Source: a virus
DNA: 49,470 nucleotides
Reading direction: 5' to 3' (one strand)
Virus record (IMG/VR): IMGVR_UViG_3300044949_001703
Location: 1 to 49,470 of that record
A program made the position numbers and the translations under genes. Under the pieces are notes generated by a model that did no database searches, had not been told where the DNA came from, and saw only the letters and a program-made list of their open reading frames with translations. Positions 7,416-15,934 of this stretch are shown here, piece after piece. How positions within the stretch are numbered: position 1 is the stretch's first letter; every line of letters begins with the position of its first letter.

Positions 7416-8011
7416 AATAATGAGTTTCTATATTGTATGAGGTCGTGTATCCATTCTAAAAAATCATCTTGAGACATATCTCTTTTAGCCTTATTGCAAA
7501 TCTCACAGCAAGTTATTGTATTTTGTTTTGAATAGCCTTTATTTGAATCAATTCTATCTAATCCATTATATGTAAAAGAACCATTTCTTGTTCTTGTTCC
7601 TACTTTGGTTTTAATTGTAGTCCTAGGTTTTCTACCACAATAATAACAGTTCTTTTGTGTAAGTTCCAAAAATTCTTTTTTAGTGAATTCAAATTCTATA
7701 TTTTTCTTTTGGCTTCTATAAATATAGTTTTTATAACAACAATGTTTGGCAGATTCTCCGTGTGGTTTAGAGTTTCTTATACTAGTTTGTCGTGGTAAAA
7801 TATTTTTACGAAATTCATTCAATAAACAACCACAACTTTGTGTGTGTCTTAAATTACTAATTCTAAGAATTTTTTCTTTACCGCAGTCACATTTCACTTT
7901 CCAATAACTTTCTCTCCTGTCTTTCCAAAAATTTTTAATTCCTTCAAAAGCAATAACTGTTAATCTACCAAATTTTTGACCTATTAAATTTTTTGATGGT
8001 TTATTTTTCAT
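7412..8011 (-). CDS. HNH endonuclease, homing type
   Basis: 199 aa. N-terminal GQKFGRLTVI...CDCGKEKILRISNLRHTQSCGC DNA-binding module common in phage HNH proteins, then CYYCGRKP, YNGLDRIDSNKGY and NTITCCEICNKAKRDMS forming the HNH fold with two Cys pairs. ATG 8011 has GGAG 5 nt upstream. Likely a free-standing homing endonuclease lodged between thyX and the next operon. Confidence 0.85.
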   Translation of the reverse strand: MKNKPSKNLIGQKFGRLTVIAFEGIKNFWKDRRESYWKVKCDCGKEKILRISNLRHTQSCGCLLNEFRKNILPRQTSIRNSKPHGESAKHCCYKNYIYRSQKKNIEFEFTKKEFLELTQKNCYYCGRKPRTTIKTKVGTRTRNGSFTYNGLDRIDSNKGYSKQNTITCCEICNKAKRDMSQDDFLEWIHDLIQYRNSLL

Positions 8012-8082
8012 ATAGTCTCCATTATTATTGGTAATAATTATTATTACACCAATGTTAATAGAAATTCTGTATGAATAATTCC

Positions 8083-8346
8083 TCAACCTGTGGCATAATT
8101 ACTCATCTCTATATGTTCTGTTGATTCTGCTTCTTTTTGTTTCGTTTGTGTTTGATGATCCAACCACTTATTATCTGTTATATGATTATAAATATCCCAA
8201 GCAAGTTTACTAACACTTTTACTAACTCCACTAGCCTGTGGATCATCTAATTTAGCCCAATAATAACTAGTAATATCACCATCTTTATCCTTGATGGTTT
8301 CATAACCCTTTTCTTTAGCCCATTTTTTTATTTCTGACCAAAGCAT
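8083..8346 (-). CDS. hypothetical protein
   Basis: 87 aa, not recognised. The N-terminus WSEIKKWAKEKGYETIKDKDGDITSYYW looks like a compact helical fold followed by a polar tail. ATG 8346 with AGGAG 5 nt upstream. Confidence 0.65.
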   Translation of the reverse strand: MLWSEIKKWAKEKGYETIKDKDGDITSYYWAKLDDPQASGVSKSVSKLAWDIYNHITDNKWLDHQTQTKQKEAESTEHIEMSNYATG

Positions 8347-8354
8347 AATTTCTC

Positions 8355-8618
8355 CTAGCAACTCATATTACCAGACTTTGCTGGTTTGTCAACACTAGTA
8401 GTAAATTTACTATCAGGTAAATCATACCTTTTCCACGCTTCTTTATGTTGTAACCCAATTATTTCTATCCTTTGTTGTTTGATCATATCTTTTTGATAAA
8501 CTATCAAATCATATAATTCTATAATAAGTTTGGCGGCGTTGTCGTCCTGACAACTTTTTATAATTTCTTGTATATTATCTATACAACTATACTTTAGTGG
8601 TTCTGTTTCTTTAGTCAT
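8355..8618 (-). CDS. hypothetical protein
   Basis: 87 aa, helical, with a possible coiled coil around residues 35-60. Not recognised. Overlaps the glycosyltransferase gene by 8 nt. Confidence 0.6.
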   Translation of the reverse strand: MTKETEPLKYSCIDNIQEIIKSCQDDNAAKLIIELYDLIVYQKDMIKQQRIEIIGLQHKEAWKRYDLPDSKFTTSVDKPAKSGNMSC

Positions 8619-9297
8619 CTTTTATATTATCCCAATTACCATTATAATCATTCCATTTAATATTCATTATTTGTTCTGATGCTATATAGAAATATGGATT
8701 CACGAATCCTCTAATCTTATCAGATTTTGTGGTACTACCAGAATCAGAGTGATGTTTGCAGTTTAAATTTTCTATAGTAAAAGTTTGCCATTGTTTCTGA
8801 TTCATTCGTTTGAAGTAATCGGTATCTAAAAAATAGAATGGAAAACATAGCCAATCCCATTCTCCAACATCTGCAAGCATATCTGTTTTATAAGCACAAA
8901 AAAGATCATCATTCATTCGTTTTGTTGATGATAAATTATTATAATTGATAAAACCAATTTTATTAGTATTATCAGAAAATAATTGTGTAGCACAATCAAT
9001 GAGCATTAAATCTCCATAATCAGTCAATACCTCACAATCATTGTGCATAAAACTTATAAAATCAAGTTGTTTATCTAGTGCGATTTTTCTCATTAAATTG
9101 AATGTTTGAGCGGTATTTAGTGGAACAGGGGGTTTTAGAATATGGAATGTATTATTTTTACTAGTAAATTTAGATAATGAACCATCATTACTATTGTCTA
9201 TAACAATAGTTTTATGTAGTATATTTTTAACACTATTTATTGCAATAGATGTTAAATCAATTCTGTTGACATGAGGTATAAAATGTAAATAATTCAT
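8611..9297 (-). CDS. glycosyltransferase family 2-like protein
   Basis: 228 aa. IVIDNSNDGSL early in the protein and FISFMHNDCEVL in the middle match the GT-A nucleotide-sugar fold (the HNDCE position corresponds to the DxD-like metal site). The C-terminal half has aromatic acceptor-site residues. Could glucosylate phage DNA, virion or host surface glycans; substrate unknown. The start ATG at 9297 lies in the 3' end of the upstream gene without an obvious Shine-Dalgarno; an in-frame TTG at 9303 is an alternative. Confidence 0.7.
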   Translation of the reverse strand: MNYLHFIPHVNRIDLTSIAINSVKNILHKTIVIDNSNDGSLSKFTSKNNTFHILKPPVPLNTAQTFNLMRKIALDKQLDFISFMHNDCEVLTDYGDLMLIDCATQLFSDNTNKIGFINYNNLSSTKRMNDDLFCAYKTDMLADVGEWDWLCFPFYFLDTDYFKRMNQKQWQTFTIENLNCKHHSDSGSTTKSDKIRGFVNPYFYIASEQIMNIKWNDYNGNWDNIKDD

Positions 9298-9592
9298 TAT
9301 CAATATTTATAGTATTTAATTCATAAAATTTAAGAGCAATCACAATACCCAATTCATCTCTCACTAAGATAGTATCATGATAACTAAATGTGATCTCTTG
9401 ATCTAGTTTAATTTTTTTATTTCCGAATAGCAAATAATCTTCTTCAATATAAAAGACTTTATATGAGTTAACAAATCCAAACCCTCTTGATTGATTGTCC
9501 GCAGTTACTAGTCGTGTGGAAAATAAATCAATACAATTTATTCTACATTTTACTAAATTCCAGTAGTCTTTGAACTTATATAAGAAATCCAT
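9257..9592 (-). CDS. hypothetical protein
   Basis: 111 aa, beta-rich, not recognised. The ATG shares one base with the TAA of the upstream gene (TAATG). Sits in an operon with the glycosyltransferase. Confidence 0.6.
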   Translation of the reverse strand: MDFLYKFKDYWNLVKCRINCIDLFSTRLVTADNQSRGFGFVNSYKVFYIEEDYLLFGNKKIKLDQEITFSYHDTILVRDELGIVIALKFYELNTINIDNELFTFYTSCQQN

Positions 9593-9768
9593 TATTTCTG
9601 TAATTGTTCCATAGCATTATATTTATCTCTATGAAGCCATCCAGCAGCAAATCCTGAGAGATAAACGTCTTTCATAATATGAATAGAAGTTTTATTTTGG
9701 TTTACATATTGGATATTTCTCTCAATCCATTCATGGAAACTCTTTTCTTCATCGCTCATATCATCCAT
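9592..9768 (-). CDS. small hypothetical protein
   Basis: 58 aa. Charged N-terminus (MDDMSDEEKSFHEWIE), then VYLSGFAAGWLHRDKYNAMEQLQK, a motif seen in small phage proteins of unknown role. Junctions are one-base overlaps on both sides. Confidence 0.6.
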   Translation of the reverse strand: MDDMSDEEKSFHEWIERNIQYVNQNKTSIHIMKDVYLSGFAAGWLHRDKYNAMEQLQK

Positions 9769-10388
9769 TATTTTTTAACCTTTGCTATATTATATTTCTT
9801 AAATATTTTATTTATACCAGCAATTACGAGTGGATCAGTCATATTGATCAGTTCAGTATCATCATTATCTGTGATGTATGCTTGAATTTCATCGTTCAAA
9901 ACATCTTTACAATATCCTTTATCTAGAATATATTTATTAGTTTGTTTAAGTTTAGACTTATTCTTGTGTAAGAATTCATCTATTTCTTGTCTATATTCTA
10001 TATTAGAAGCATACAAAGCATGAGATAGTTCATGTCTTAATATGCTATTATTTTGAGCACCTATAATATAGAAATGATCATTACGGTATCTCAATAAGTC
10101 TAATAGTCTATTTTCTTCTGGTGTTAATGGATCAAATAGTCCTTCTTTAAAAGGAATTAATACTTTACTGGGAAAATTAAATCCTACCCAATGAACATGA
10201 TAAGAGTTTGAGCCATAGGTTTCAGAATACCAATGTCTCAATTGACCAACAGTAAAAATATGATTACGAAATTTAGGGTTAGCACTTTCATAATGTTCTT
10301 GAAAACGCATGAAAGTTAATCCAAGTTCTTCCTGAGTATCTGCCCAAACCCACACACTATTATAAGGTTGTTTTTTAATATTTAACAC
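9768..10388 (-). CDS. putative zinc metallopeptidase (HExxH)
   Basis: 206 aa. ILRHELSHALY (117-126) supplies HExxH (His119-Glu120...His123) within a hydrophobic helix, as in gluzincin-type peptidases. A Glu in NIEYRQEID or DEIQAY could be the third ligand. No signal peptide. The start codon is GTG, sharing one base with the TAG of the upstream gene. Substrate unknown. Confidence 0.55.
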   Translation of the reverse strand: MLNIKKQPYNSVWVWADTQEELGLTFMRFQEHYESANPKFRNHIFTVGQLRHWYSETYGSNSYHVHWVGFNFPSKVLIPFKEGLFDPLTPEENRLLDLLRYRNDHFYIIGAQNNSILRHELSHALYASNIEYRQEIDEFLHKNKSKLKQTNKYILDKGYCKDVLNDEIQAYITDNDDTELINMTDPLVIAGINKIFKKYNIAKVKK

Positions 10389-10501
10389 TATTCTACCTCA
10401 TAAAGTTCAGGAAATAAATCAAGATATAAATCTCCAAATGGCACTCGTATACCATCATTAATTTCTAAACCCAAAATAGGAGATTGTTCATGCTCTATCA
10501 T
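10388..10501 (-). CDS. very small acidic protein
   Basis: 37 aa. Acidic and aliphatic, no recognisable motif. Supported by a one-base overlap with the downstream GTG start and a 14-nt overlap with the upstream gene. Confidence 0.5.
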   Translation of the reverse strand: MIEHEQSPILGLEINDGIRVPFGDLYLDLFPELYEVE

Positions 10502-10700
10502 GTTTCATCCTTAAAATATCAATAACAATACCAGCAGCATAAGGAATAGTTTTATCGCTCATAAAACAATCTGTCAAAGCGTAATCTATATTAGTTGAAT
10601 TTTTATAATCATTAAATTCATCGTGCCATTCAGGATATTCGCTATTGATATAGTAATTGATTTGTTGCACAAATCCGTATACGTCTTGAATTGGTTTCAT
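10488..10700 (-). CDS. hypothetical protein
   Basis: 70 aa, acidic, not recognised. Overlaps the next membrane-protein gene by 4 nt. Confidence 0.6.
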   Translation of the reverse strand: MKPIQDVYGFVQQINYYINSEYPEWHDEFNDYKNSTNIDYALTDCFMSDKTIPYAAGIVIDILRMKHDRA

Positions 10701-10945
10701 TTATGTCTTTTCCGTTTAATATTTTTATGAAGTCTGTCAATGTATCTTTGTTCATAAAATTTTTGATTGGTTTGTTTTTGATTATCTAGTTTATGACTTT
10801 TCTTTTTTTTAATTTTTAATTTAATAGATTTATAACCATAAAAAGCCATAACAAATGGAAGTGATACAATTATTATTACGGCAAATACTCCAAATAAACA
10901 AAATATATTGTATAAAATTGTAAAGATATAGTTGGTATTTAACAT
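10697..10945 (-). CDS. membrane protein with basic cytoplasmic tail (copy A)
   Basis: 82 aa. One long hydrophobic segment (about 8-38), then YGYKSIKLKIKKKK and a basic tail ending YIDRLHKNIKRKRHK. A paralogue lies at 13988-14242 with the same YGYK-hinge and YIDxLHKxxK tail. Role unknown. Confidence 0.65.
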   Translation of the reverse strand: MLNTNYIFTILYNIFCLFGVFAVIIIVSLPFVMAFYGYKSIKLKIKKKKSHKLDNQKQTNQKFYEQRYIDRLHKNIKRKRHK

Positions 10946-10946
10946 A

Positions 10947-11117
10947 CTAGTCCTTCATATTAAAAGCAATATCAAGGGTGCGTGAAATAACAAGTTCACT
11001 AAACTCTGCTAAAAACTTATTCATGTCATCTTTCTTAATGACAATTTCATCATTATTTTGACCAAAAAAATACTTCTCAATGAGATGCTGTGCGGCTTTT
11101 TTAGTTGTTGTGTTCAT
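10947..11117 (-). CDS. small hypothetical protein
   Basis: 56 aa. Mixed charge, possible helix-turn-helix in the middle. GGAG lies 7 nt before the ATG and a strong promoter immediately upstream. Confidence 0.65.
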   Translation of the reverse strand: MNTTTKKAAQHLIEKYFFGQNNDEIVIKKDDMNKFLAEFSELVISRTLDIAFNMKD

Positions 11118-11141
11118 AAAATTTCTCCAATTGTTGCTATG

Positions 11142-11169
11142 AGTATAGCATCTTTATCGGCGTTGTCAA
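11142..11169 (-). promoter_or_regulatory. sigma70-type promoter with CCGATA box
   Basis: TTGACA (11164-11169), 16-bp spacer ACGCCGATAAAGATGC, TATACT (11142-11147). The stop codon of the upstream gene (11166-11168) is inside the -35 box. Confidence 0.8.
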
Positions 11170-11393
11170 GATTGAACTTGAGTTTCGTTTAAATCTACTA
11201 CTATTTCAGCACCATCTAACACCCAAATATCCCAAGTATCATGAGGATCACTTCCTGGTAATTGTTTACGTTTAATATTAAATTTTACATCAAAGATACC
11301 ACTAATTTTTTGCTCACGATGTAGAAAATAAATGATAGAGTTTTTAATATCATCAACACTCATTTCTACTCTAGTTTGATTTTTTTGTTTCAT
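11166..11393 (-). CDS. hypothetical protein
   Basis: 75 aa, not recognised. Beta-rich centre (FDVKFNIKRKQL, WDIWVLDGAEIVVDL). Overlaps its upstream neighbour by 23 nt. Confidence 0.6.
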   Translation of the reverse strand: MKQKNQTRVEMSVDDIKNSIIYFLHREQKISGIFDVKFNIKRKQLPGSDPHDTWDIWVLDGAEIVVDLNETQVQS

Positions 11394-11583
11394 GATTTTC
11401 CTTTAGGTACTCTACAATCATTCCACCAGCCTCATTAACATTACAACCACCATGATCATACTGAAATCTCATTATATTAAATATAGTATCTTTTTGTTCT
11501 GGAGACAACTTTCCTTGTCCCAAATCAAAATACTCATATTCAATATAGTCGGCCACACTTTCTGCGAACTCACTAAATGTCAT
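11371..11583 (-). CDS. hypothetical protein
   Basis: 70 aa, acidic and helical, not recognised. ATGA junction with the gene upstream. Confidence 0.6.
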   Translation of the reverse strand: MTFSEFAESVADYIEYEYFDLGQGKLSPEQKDTIFNIMRFQYDHGGCNVNEAGGMIVEYLKENHETKKSN

Positions 11584-11747
11584 ACAAATAACCTATCCCC
11601 TAGTAATTCTTTAATTATTTGATTGATATTCATGCCATTGATAATAACTTCTTTTTCTTTGCTCCACTCTCCAGTGTCCATATATTTCATAGCATTATTA
11701 AAACACCAACTAATAGCAAACTTTTGTTCTTCTGAGAGATTATTCAT
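11580..11747 (-). CDS. small hypothetical protein
   Basis: 55 aa. Helical N-terminus LSEEQKFAISWCFNNAMKYM, no recognised motif. Both junctions are 4-nt ATGA overlaps. Confidence 0.6.
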   Translation of the reverse strand: MNNLSEEQKFAISWCFNNAMKYMDTGEWSKEKEVIINGMNINQIIKELLGDRLFV

Positions 11748-12028
11748 AGATATTCTGTTCCATCAAGAGGGTCTTGATCATACGGATAATTAAATGGCCC
11801 TAATACTTTCCTTCTTTTCTCTTTAATAAAGTTTAAAACCTCAGTGAAACAACCCTCACAAAGATCAATATTATATCGTGTACCATCATCTTTAGAACCA
11901 TAACCCCAGCAACTTTCAAGGGTTGCATAATCTGGCCCAACATCAGTATAATTAGTGGTGCTTTTTCCACAAGCATCACAATGAACATCATCAACTACTT
12001 TTGTAGTCTTTGTTTTCCAAGTTCTCAT
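11744..12028 (-). CDS. zinc-binding small protein
   Basis: 94 aa. CDACGKS (residues 17-23) and LCEGCF (about 57-62) form a CxxC pair of pairs. Function unknown. ATG 12028 overlaps the TGA of the upstream membrane-protein gene. Confidence 0.6.
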   Translation of the reverse strand: MRTWKTKTTKVVDDVHCDACGKSTTNYTDVGPDYATLESCWGYGSKDDGTRYNIDLCEGCFTEVLNFIKEKRRKVLGPFNYPYDQDPLDGTEYL

Positions 12029-12243
12029 TTTAAAATACTCATAAAACAACCCAAACTAATAACAAACATCAATCCTAAATTAACTAGTGCTATAGTTATA
12101 GCCCAGTATGTGTCGCCTTTGTAATTGAGTTCTAAAAAATCTACTATTTTAGATAGTATTACTAGTGTTAGTATTGAACTTAATACAGATACTAAGCAAG
12201 CCAATCCGATACTCAGTGCTAGTTTACCTATAAAATATAACAT
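12025..12243 (-). CDS. two-helix membrane protein
   Basis: 72 aa. Hydrophobic helices at about 3-33 and 47-71 linked by NYKGDTYW. Function unknown. Confidence 0.6.
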   Translation of the reverse strand: MLYFIGKLALSIGLACLVSVLSSILTLVILSKIVDFLELNYKGDTYWAITIALVNLGLMFVISLGCFMSILK

Positions 12244-12246
12244 AGT

Positions 12247-12438
12247 CTACCAGTGCCTTATCACATTTGCTATAATAAATCCACAAGTTATAAAATTGAT
12301 CAGTATAATACTTAGTTTAATAGTAAATGCCGTCCATGCTTCATATTGGGTGAGTATCGGAATATCTGGAGCATCATAATCGTCCTTACCAACTCTATGA
12401 TCTATTGCTCTTGCGAGTATTAATAGTTTACGATTCAT
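12247..12438 (-). CDS. small membrane protein
   Basis: 63 aa. Charged N-terminal half, one hydrophobic helix at about 37-60 ending ANVIRHW. Start overlaps the upstream gene by 11 nt. Confidence 0.55.
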   Translation of the reverse strand: MNRKLLILARAIDHRVGKDDYDAPDIPILTQYEAWTAFTIKLSIILINFITCGFIIANVIRHW

Positions 12439-12862
12439 TTCTACAACTATCACAAAGAGTAGTTATCCATCCTCCTTTATTAACTTTCCCAGCATTTCCA
12501 CACTTTTCACAAACTTTGTAAGAATATTCTTCTGCCATACTAACAATGCCATCTACATAATCATCGCCACCACTAAAATAGAGTCGCAATCCACCATACT
12601 TTTCCTTAACTTGATCAAATTTTACAGGGACATATTCTAGTTCCTCTTTAATTCTTTCTGGTTGATCAGCCAAGATTTTTTTTCTTTCCTCAATATTCTT
12701 TTCATGTTGAGATATACGCCAACAAACAGACGATAACAATTCATACCAACCATTTCCTATCTCGCACCCCCAAAACATACATGATTCCATTCGGCTTTTA
12801 GTCCTATTGGAAAATAGATCGGGATATTTCTGAAACAGTTGGTCTTGAAGTTCTTGATCCAT
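12428..12862 (-). CDS. conserved phage protein with C-terminal zinc ribbon
   Basis: 144 aa. Has the recurring phage layout FWGCEIGNGWYELL ... VKEKYGGLRLYFSGGDD ... AEEYSYKVCEKCGNAG ... GWITTLCDSC. The four C-terminal Cys should bind zinc. The family is widespread in phages of many hosts, but I know no function for it. Abuts the next gene with one base between the ATG and its stop. Confidence 0.7.
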   Translation of the reverse strand: MDQELQDQLFQKYPDLFSNRTKSRMESCMFWGCEIGNGWYELLSSVCWRISQHEKNIEERKKILADQPERIKEELEYVPVKFDQVKEKYGGLRLYFSGGDDYVDGIVSMAEEYSYKVCEKCGNAGKVNKGGWITTLCDSCRNES

Positions 12863-13582
12863 TTAGCACCATATATCCTGTCGGATAGTAATAAGTTTAA
12901 TCATCATATCAGTATCTTCTTGATGATATTTTGTTTCTAGTTCATCAATCTTATTGAAAGTTTCGACTCTATTGTGTTCGTCATACAAAGAGTGTGGGTC
13001 AAGTCGATTGGGGCGAGTTTCTTTCCACCACAAATACAACTCCTTAATAGCCATCGCTGAAAGTGCTTGTGGAGTTGGTTTGTTGTAGTCAGGATCATCC
13101 TTATTTATACCATAGTCAGCACCAAAAGTCAAGTTAATAGCCCAATCAAGATGGTCTAATCCTGCCTGTTTACAGCGACCATTTTTAAACTTGTAGTCTC
13201 TGTCCTTATAAACCTTCATGGTGTGAGAGATTTCAGTCTCAACATAATCGACCAGTTCATTAAAAAGACCGTGAAGAATTTTAGTATCAAACTCATAATA
13301 CTGACCGGGTTCTAGTCCAGTCTTAATAGTATGGGTCTTATCTATCCAACGATTTCGTACATAAACTTCCACATTATGATAAACATCATACGGAAAATAA
13401 ACAATATCTTGCAAAGTTTTCAGTCCATTTTCGGCCATATAATATCTGACAGGATGTTTTTGTTTAGCATCTTCGTGCCAAGCATCCCATTCTTCCCAGC
13501 CCAAAGCAAACGGCTTTTTACTGCCACGAATAATATCGGCAACTTTAGAACAATTCCAACGATTCAATCTGCTACGATACAT
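12863..13582 (-). CDS. conserved phage protein
   Basis: 239 aa. N-terminal YRSRLNRWNCSKVADIIRGSKKP and following WEEWDAWHEDAK..HPVRYYMAENGL, DIVYFPYDV and LEPGQYYEFDTKILHGLFNELVDYVE are segments I recall from a conserved family of unknown function in large phages. ATG 13582 is chosen because the family begins MYRSRLNRWN; it overlaps the upstream gene by 11 nt. Confidence 0.65.
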   Translation of the reverse strand: MYRSRLNRWNCSKVADIIRGSKKPFALGWEEWDAWHEDAKQKHPVRYYMAENGLKTLQDIVYFPYDVYHNVEVYVRNRWIDKTHTIKTGLEPGQYYEFDTKILHGLFNELVDYVETEISHTMKVYKDRDYKFKNGRCKQAGLDHLDWAINLTFGADYGINKDDPDYNKPTPQALSAMAIKELYLWWKETRPNRLDPHSLYDEHNRVETFNKIDELETKYHQEDTDMMIKLITIRQDIWC

Positions 13583-13991
13583 CTTTTTCACTCACCATTT
13601 TTCCATCACGAACCGCATAAATCTTTGCGTTACCACCATGTCTGATATATTCTCGTCCACCATCAATCATGTTTCCATTATCGAAACTTTTATAATCATG
13701 GTGAGATTGAGAATATTGAAGATCGCCATCACTATCTTCTACCATGCCGAATGTGAATTCCTCTACACCATCAGCATTAAAAATAACGTATGATCCATCT
13801 TCGTAATTAACAGCAATACCAAAATATCTATTATTAAATTCTGGATGCGGAGTTTCTCTATAAAAAATATCTACTGGACGATCACTTATACTAAAATCTG
13901 TGGTACAAACATAACTAATAGGAACACCATCTTTATCAGAATAGTGCTTGATAACTTTATCAGTATTTGTAATTGGAAAATGCTTAATCAT
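13572..13991 (-). CDS. hypothetical protein
   Basis: 139 aa, acidic, beta-rich with repeated D/G turns (YFGIAVNYEDGSYVIFNADG). Not recognised. Overlaps the basic-tail membrane protein gene by 4 nt. Confidence 0.6.
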   Translation of the reverse strand: MIKHFPITNTDKVIKHYSDKDGVPISYVCTTDFSISDRPVDIFYRETPHPEFNNRYFGIAVNYEDGSYVIFNADGVEEFTFGMVEDSDGDLQYSQSHHDYKSFDNGNMIDGGREYIRHGGNAKIYAVRDGKMVSEKDVS

Positions 13992-14242
13992 TTTTTAATC
14001 TTTACTTTTTTATGTAGACCGTCAATATATTTATTTTCTTGACGTTTTTGTTGTTTCTTTAGTTGTTTAAGATATTTATTTTTCTTGCTAAGTTTGATAT
14101 GAATAGTTTTATATCCATAACGACTCATAAAAAATACTATAGCAATTAACAATACGCTCATAATGGCCGCATTAGTAACGACCATATAAAAGACGTATAT
14201 AAAATCTTGATAAATTGTGGCTCCTCTATCTGGATATTGCAT
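13988..14242 (-). CDS. membrane protein with basic cytoplasmic tail (copy B)
   Basis: 84 aa. Hydrophobic segment at about 15-40, then RYGYKTIHIKLSKK and a tail ending YIDGLHKKVKIKK. Paralogue of the gene at 10697-10945. Confidence 0.65.
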   Translation of the reverse strand: MQYPDRGATIYQDFIYVFYMVVTNAAIMSVLLIAIVFFMSRYGYKTIHIKLSKKNKYLKQLKKQQKRQENKYIDGLHKKVKIKK

Positions 14243-14247
14243 AAAAT

Positions 14248-14466
14248 TTATATTCTATTAACCTTTCTCGCAGGATCACGCCTTTTAGGTTTATTATAAT
14301 GGGTAATACGAACTGTTTGTTCAAAAGTATATGGGTACATATTATTAATCCTCATTTCTGGAATTAAATAAGGATCAGACGGAGGCTTAGTTTCAGAATA
14401 TCCAAAACTTTCCACAAACCAACCAATACTACCTAAAGTATTTTTAATCCAGTTATACTCACCCAT
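14248..14466 (-). CDS. hypothetical protein
   Basis: 72 aa, not recognised. The first ATG (14466) overlaps the stop of the upstream gene by 8 nt. Basic C-terminus (KPKRRDPARKVNRI). Confidence 0.55.
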   Translation of the reverse strand: MGEYNWIKNTLGSIGWFVESFGYSETKPPSDPYLIPEMRINNMYPYTFEQTVRITHYNKPKRRDPARKVNRI

Positions 14467-14941
14467 ACTGTGTCCATTTCCTTTCGGTAATAACATCCTT
14501 AAACTTTTTTCCAGCAGGAGTCAGTTGCACCATACCATCCACACAAAAGATACAACCATCTTTATCGCCAGGATTATCGTACCTATCACCACCTTCTTCA
14601 TCATAACTATCAAAATATAGACTAAGTTTAGTTTTCTTGTTAAAAGCAGTTTTAAGATTGGCTATGAGTTTTTCATATTGATCAAAAACATCTTCCACAA
14701 TCTGTTCTTCACTCAATTCAAGTCGAATAGTAGGCTTAGATTCGTCATCAAGCACAGCATCATATAGAGATTCCATCATTTGATCATTATCGCTCCATGA
14801 CAACCATCGACCAATATTTCCCCAACCAATATTACCGAAATATTTGGCCTGTTCAATAGCCTTGATTTCAACTGGACAGATTTTCTTCAAGTCCTTATAT
14901 TCAATAACAAAACTTCCAACAGCAAAACTACCCATTCCCAT
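14459..14941 (-). CDS. hypothetical protein
   Basis: 160 aa, acidic and soluble, not recognised. Contains LSLYFDSYDEEGGDRYDNPGDKDGCIFCVDGM, a possible D/G-rich metal-binding loop. First gene after a strong promoter. Confidence 0.65.
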   Translation of the reverse strand: MGMGSFAVGSFVIEYKDLKKICPVEIKAIEQAKYFGNIGWGNIGRWLSWSDNDQMMESLYDAVLDDESKPTIRLELSEEQIVEDVFDQYEKLIANLKTAFNKKTKLSLYFDSYDEEGGDRYDNPGDKDGCIFCVDGMVQLTPAGKKFKDVITERKWTQYG

Positions 14942-14970
14942 AATTTATTTTCTCCAATGGTGACTCTGCC

Positions 14971-14998
14971 AGTATACCATACTATCGGCAGTTGTCAA
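14971..14998 (-). promoter_or_regulatory. sigma70-type promoter with CCGATA box
   Basis: TTGACA (14993-14998), 16-bp spacer ACTGCCGATAGTATGG, TATACT (14971-14976). Best match to the window consensus. Confidence 0.85.
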
Positions 14999-15013
14999 CA
15001 GCACCTTTAAAGA

Positions 15014-15718
15014 TTATTTGGTGCTACGAGGATGACCTTTTGGTAATAAATCATTATCCTGTTTGTAGTTAGGATTAGATGGGCGACCATTTCTTAATAG
15101 ATATAAAAATGCGTTAACTCTTGCCATTGCCCAACCATCTCTGCTCATATTAGGAGCATGACTTGTGCTAAATGCTCCTGCTCCCCTTCTATATACAGCC
15201 TTTAACATACCAAGAGTAGCCTTACTTCCTTTATCTTTTTTATTATGTTCTGTGACTAATGCTTGTAGTCTTTTGGTTAAACTAGCATCAAAACTTATAT
15301 TTCCTTTATCGTCCTTGGCACTATCTGGTTTATTTTTCTTTGATCCTTTTTTCTGATCCTTTTTAGGAGCAGGAGTTTTTCTTGGATCATTTGGGCCGGG
15401 CTTTCCGTATTGAACTGCTTTAGTATTTAGTTTAGATAAATATTCTTCATGATTTTTACCCGGCATGAAAACATTTTTACCATCCTTAGTTTTAACACTA
15501 TGTATATTTTCTAACCCCATTTCTTTGGCTCGTTTCATAGCCTCACCGGGATTATCGAATGTGTCTTTAGAAAGTTCTTTGCTAGTTCCAGAACTATTAT
15601 TACAATATTGGCGACAACTAAAGCCACCCACTTGATTTGGTTTGCCACAATTACAATAACTCATATCCTTAGCGGATATATAGTTCTTAATTGCTTCTAG
15701 ATATTTATTTGTATACAT
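15014..15718 (-). CDS. conserved phage protein with basic linker and C-terminal RRGAGAF domain
   Basis: 234 aa. N-terminal Cys-containing segment (YCNCGKPNQVGGFSC), a Lys/Pro/Asp-rich linker, and a C-terminal block YRRGAGAFSTSHAPNMSRDGWAMARVNAFL...YKQDNDLLPKGHP. I recall this block as a conserved domain of unknown function (possibly DUF5824) in large-phage proteins, sometimes at the end of structural proteins. Start at ATG 15718. Confidence 0.6.
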   Translation of the reverse strand: MYTNKYLEAIKNYISAKDMSYCNCGKPNQVGGFSCRQYCNNSSGTSKELSKDTFDNPGEAMKRAKEMGLENIHSVKTKDGKNVFMPGKNHEEYLSKLNTKAVQYGKPGPNDPRKTPAPKKDQKKGSKKNKPDSAKDDKGNISFDASLTKRLQALVTEHNKKDKGSKATLGMLKAVYRRGAGAFSTSHAPNMSRDGWAMARVNAFLYLLRNGRPSNPNYKQDNDLLPKGHPRSTK

Positions 15719-15748
15719 AAGTGTCCTCACACCATAATATACACCAAA

Positions 15749-15934
15749 TTAATTCTTTAAAAAACTGTTAATAAAATCGGCCAACCCCTTTAATTCATCC
15801 TTAGTAAATCTCATCTTCATCCAATCCCAAGAAATACTATTACTAATCGTTAGATTAACAATACTTCCAAACTTCTCAAGATCAAAAGTAAAAATATCAA
15901 CCTTATGAGTATCTTTCTGAATAATGTCGTTCAT
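15749..15934 (-). CDS. small protein with DELKGLADFI tail (copy A)
   Basis: 61 aa, unknown. C-terminal FTKDELKGLADFINSFL is shared with the gene at 16993-17187 (VEELKGLADFIYKTI), so the two are paralogues. ATGA junction with its upstream neighbour. Confidence 0.6.
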   Translation of the reverse strand: MNDIIQKDTHKVDIFTFDLEKFGSIVNLTISNSISWDWMKMRFTKDELKGLADFINSFLKN

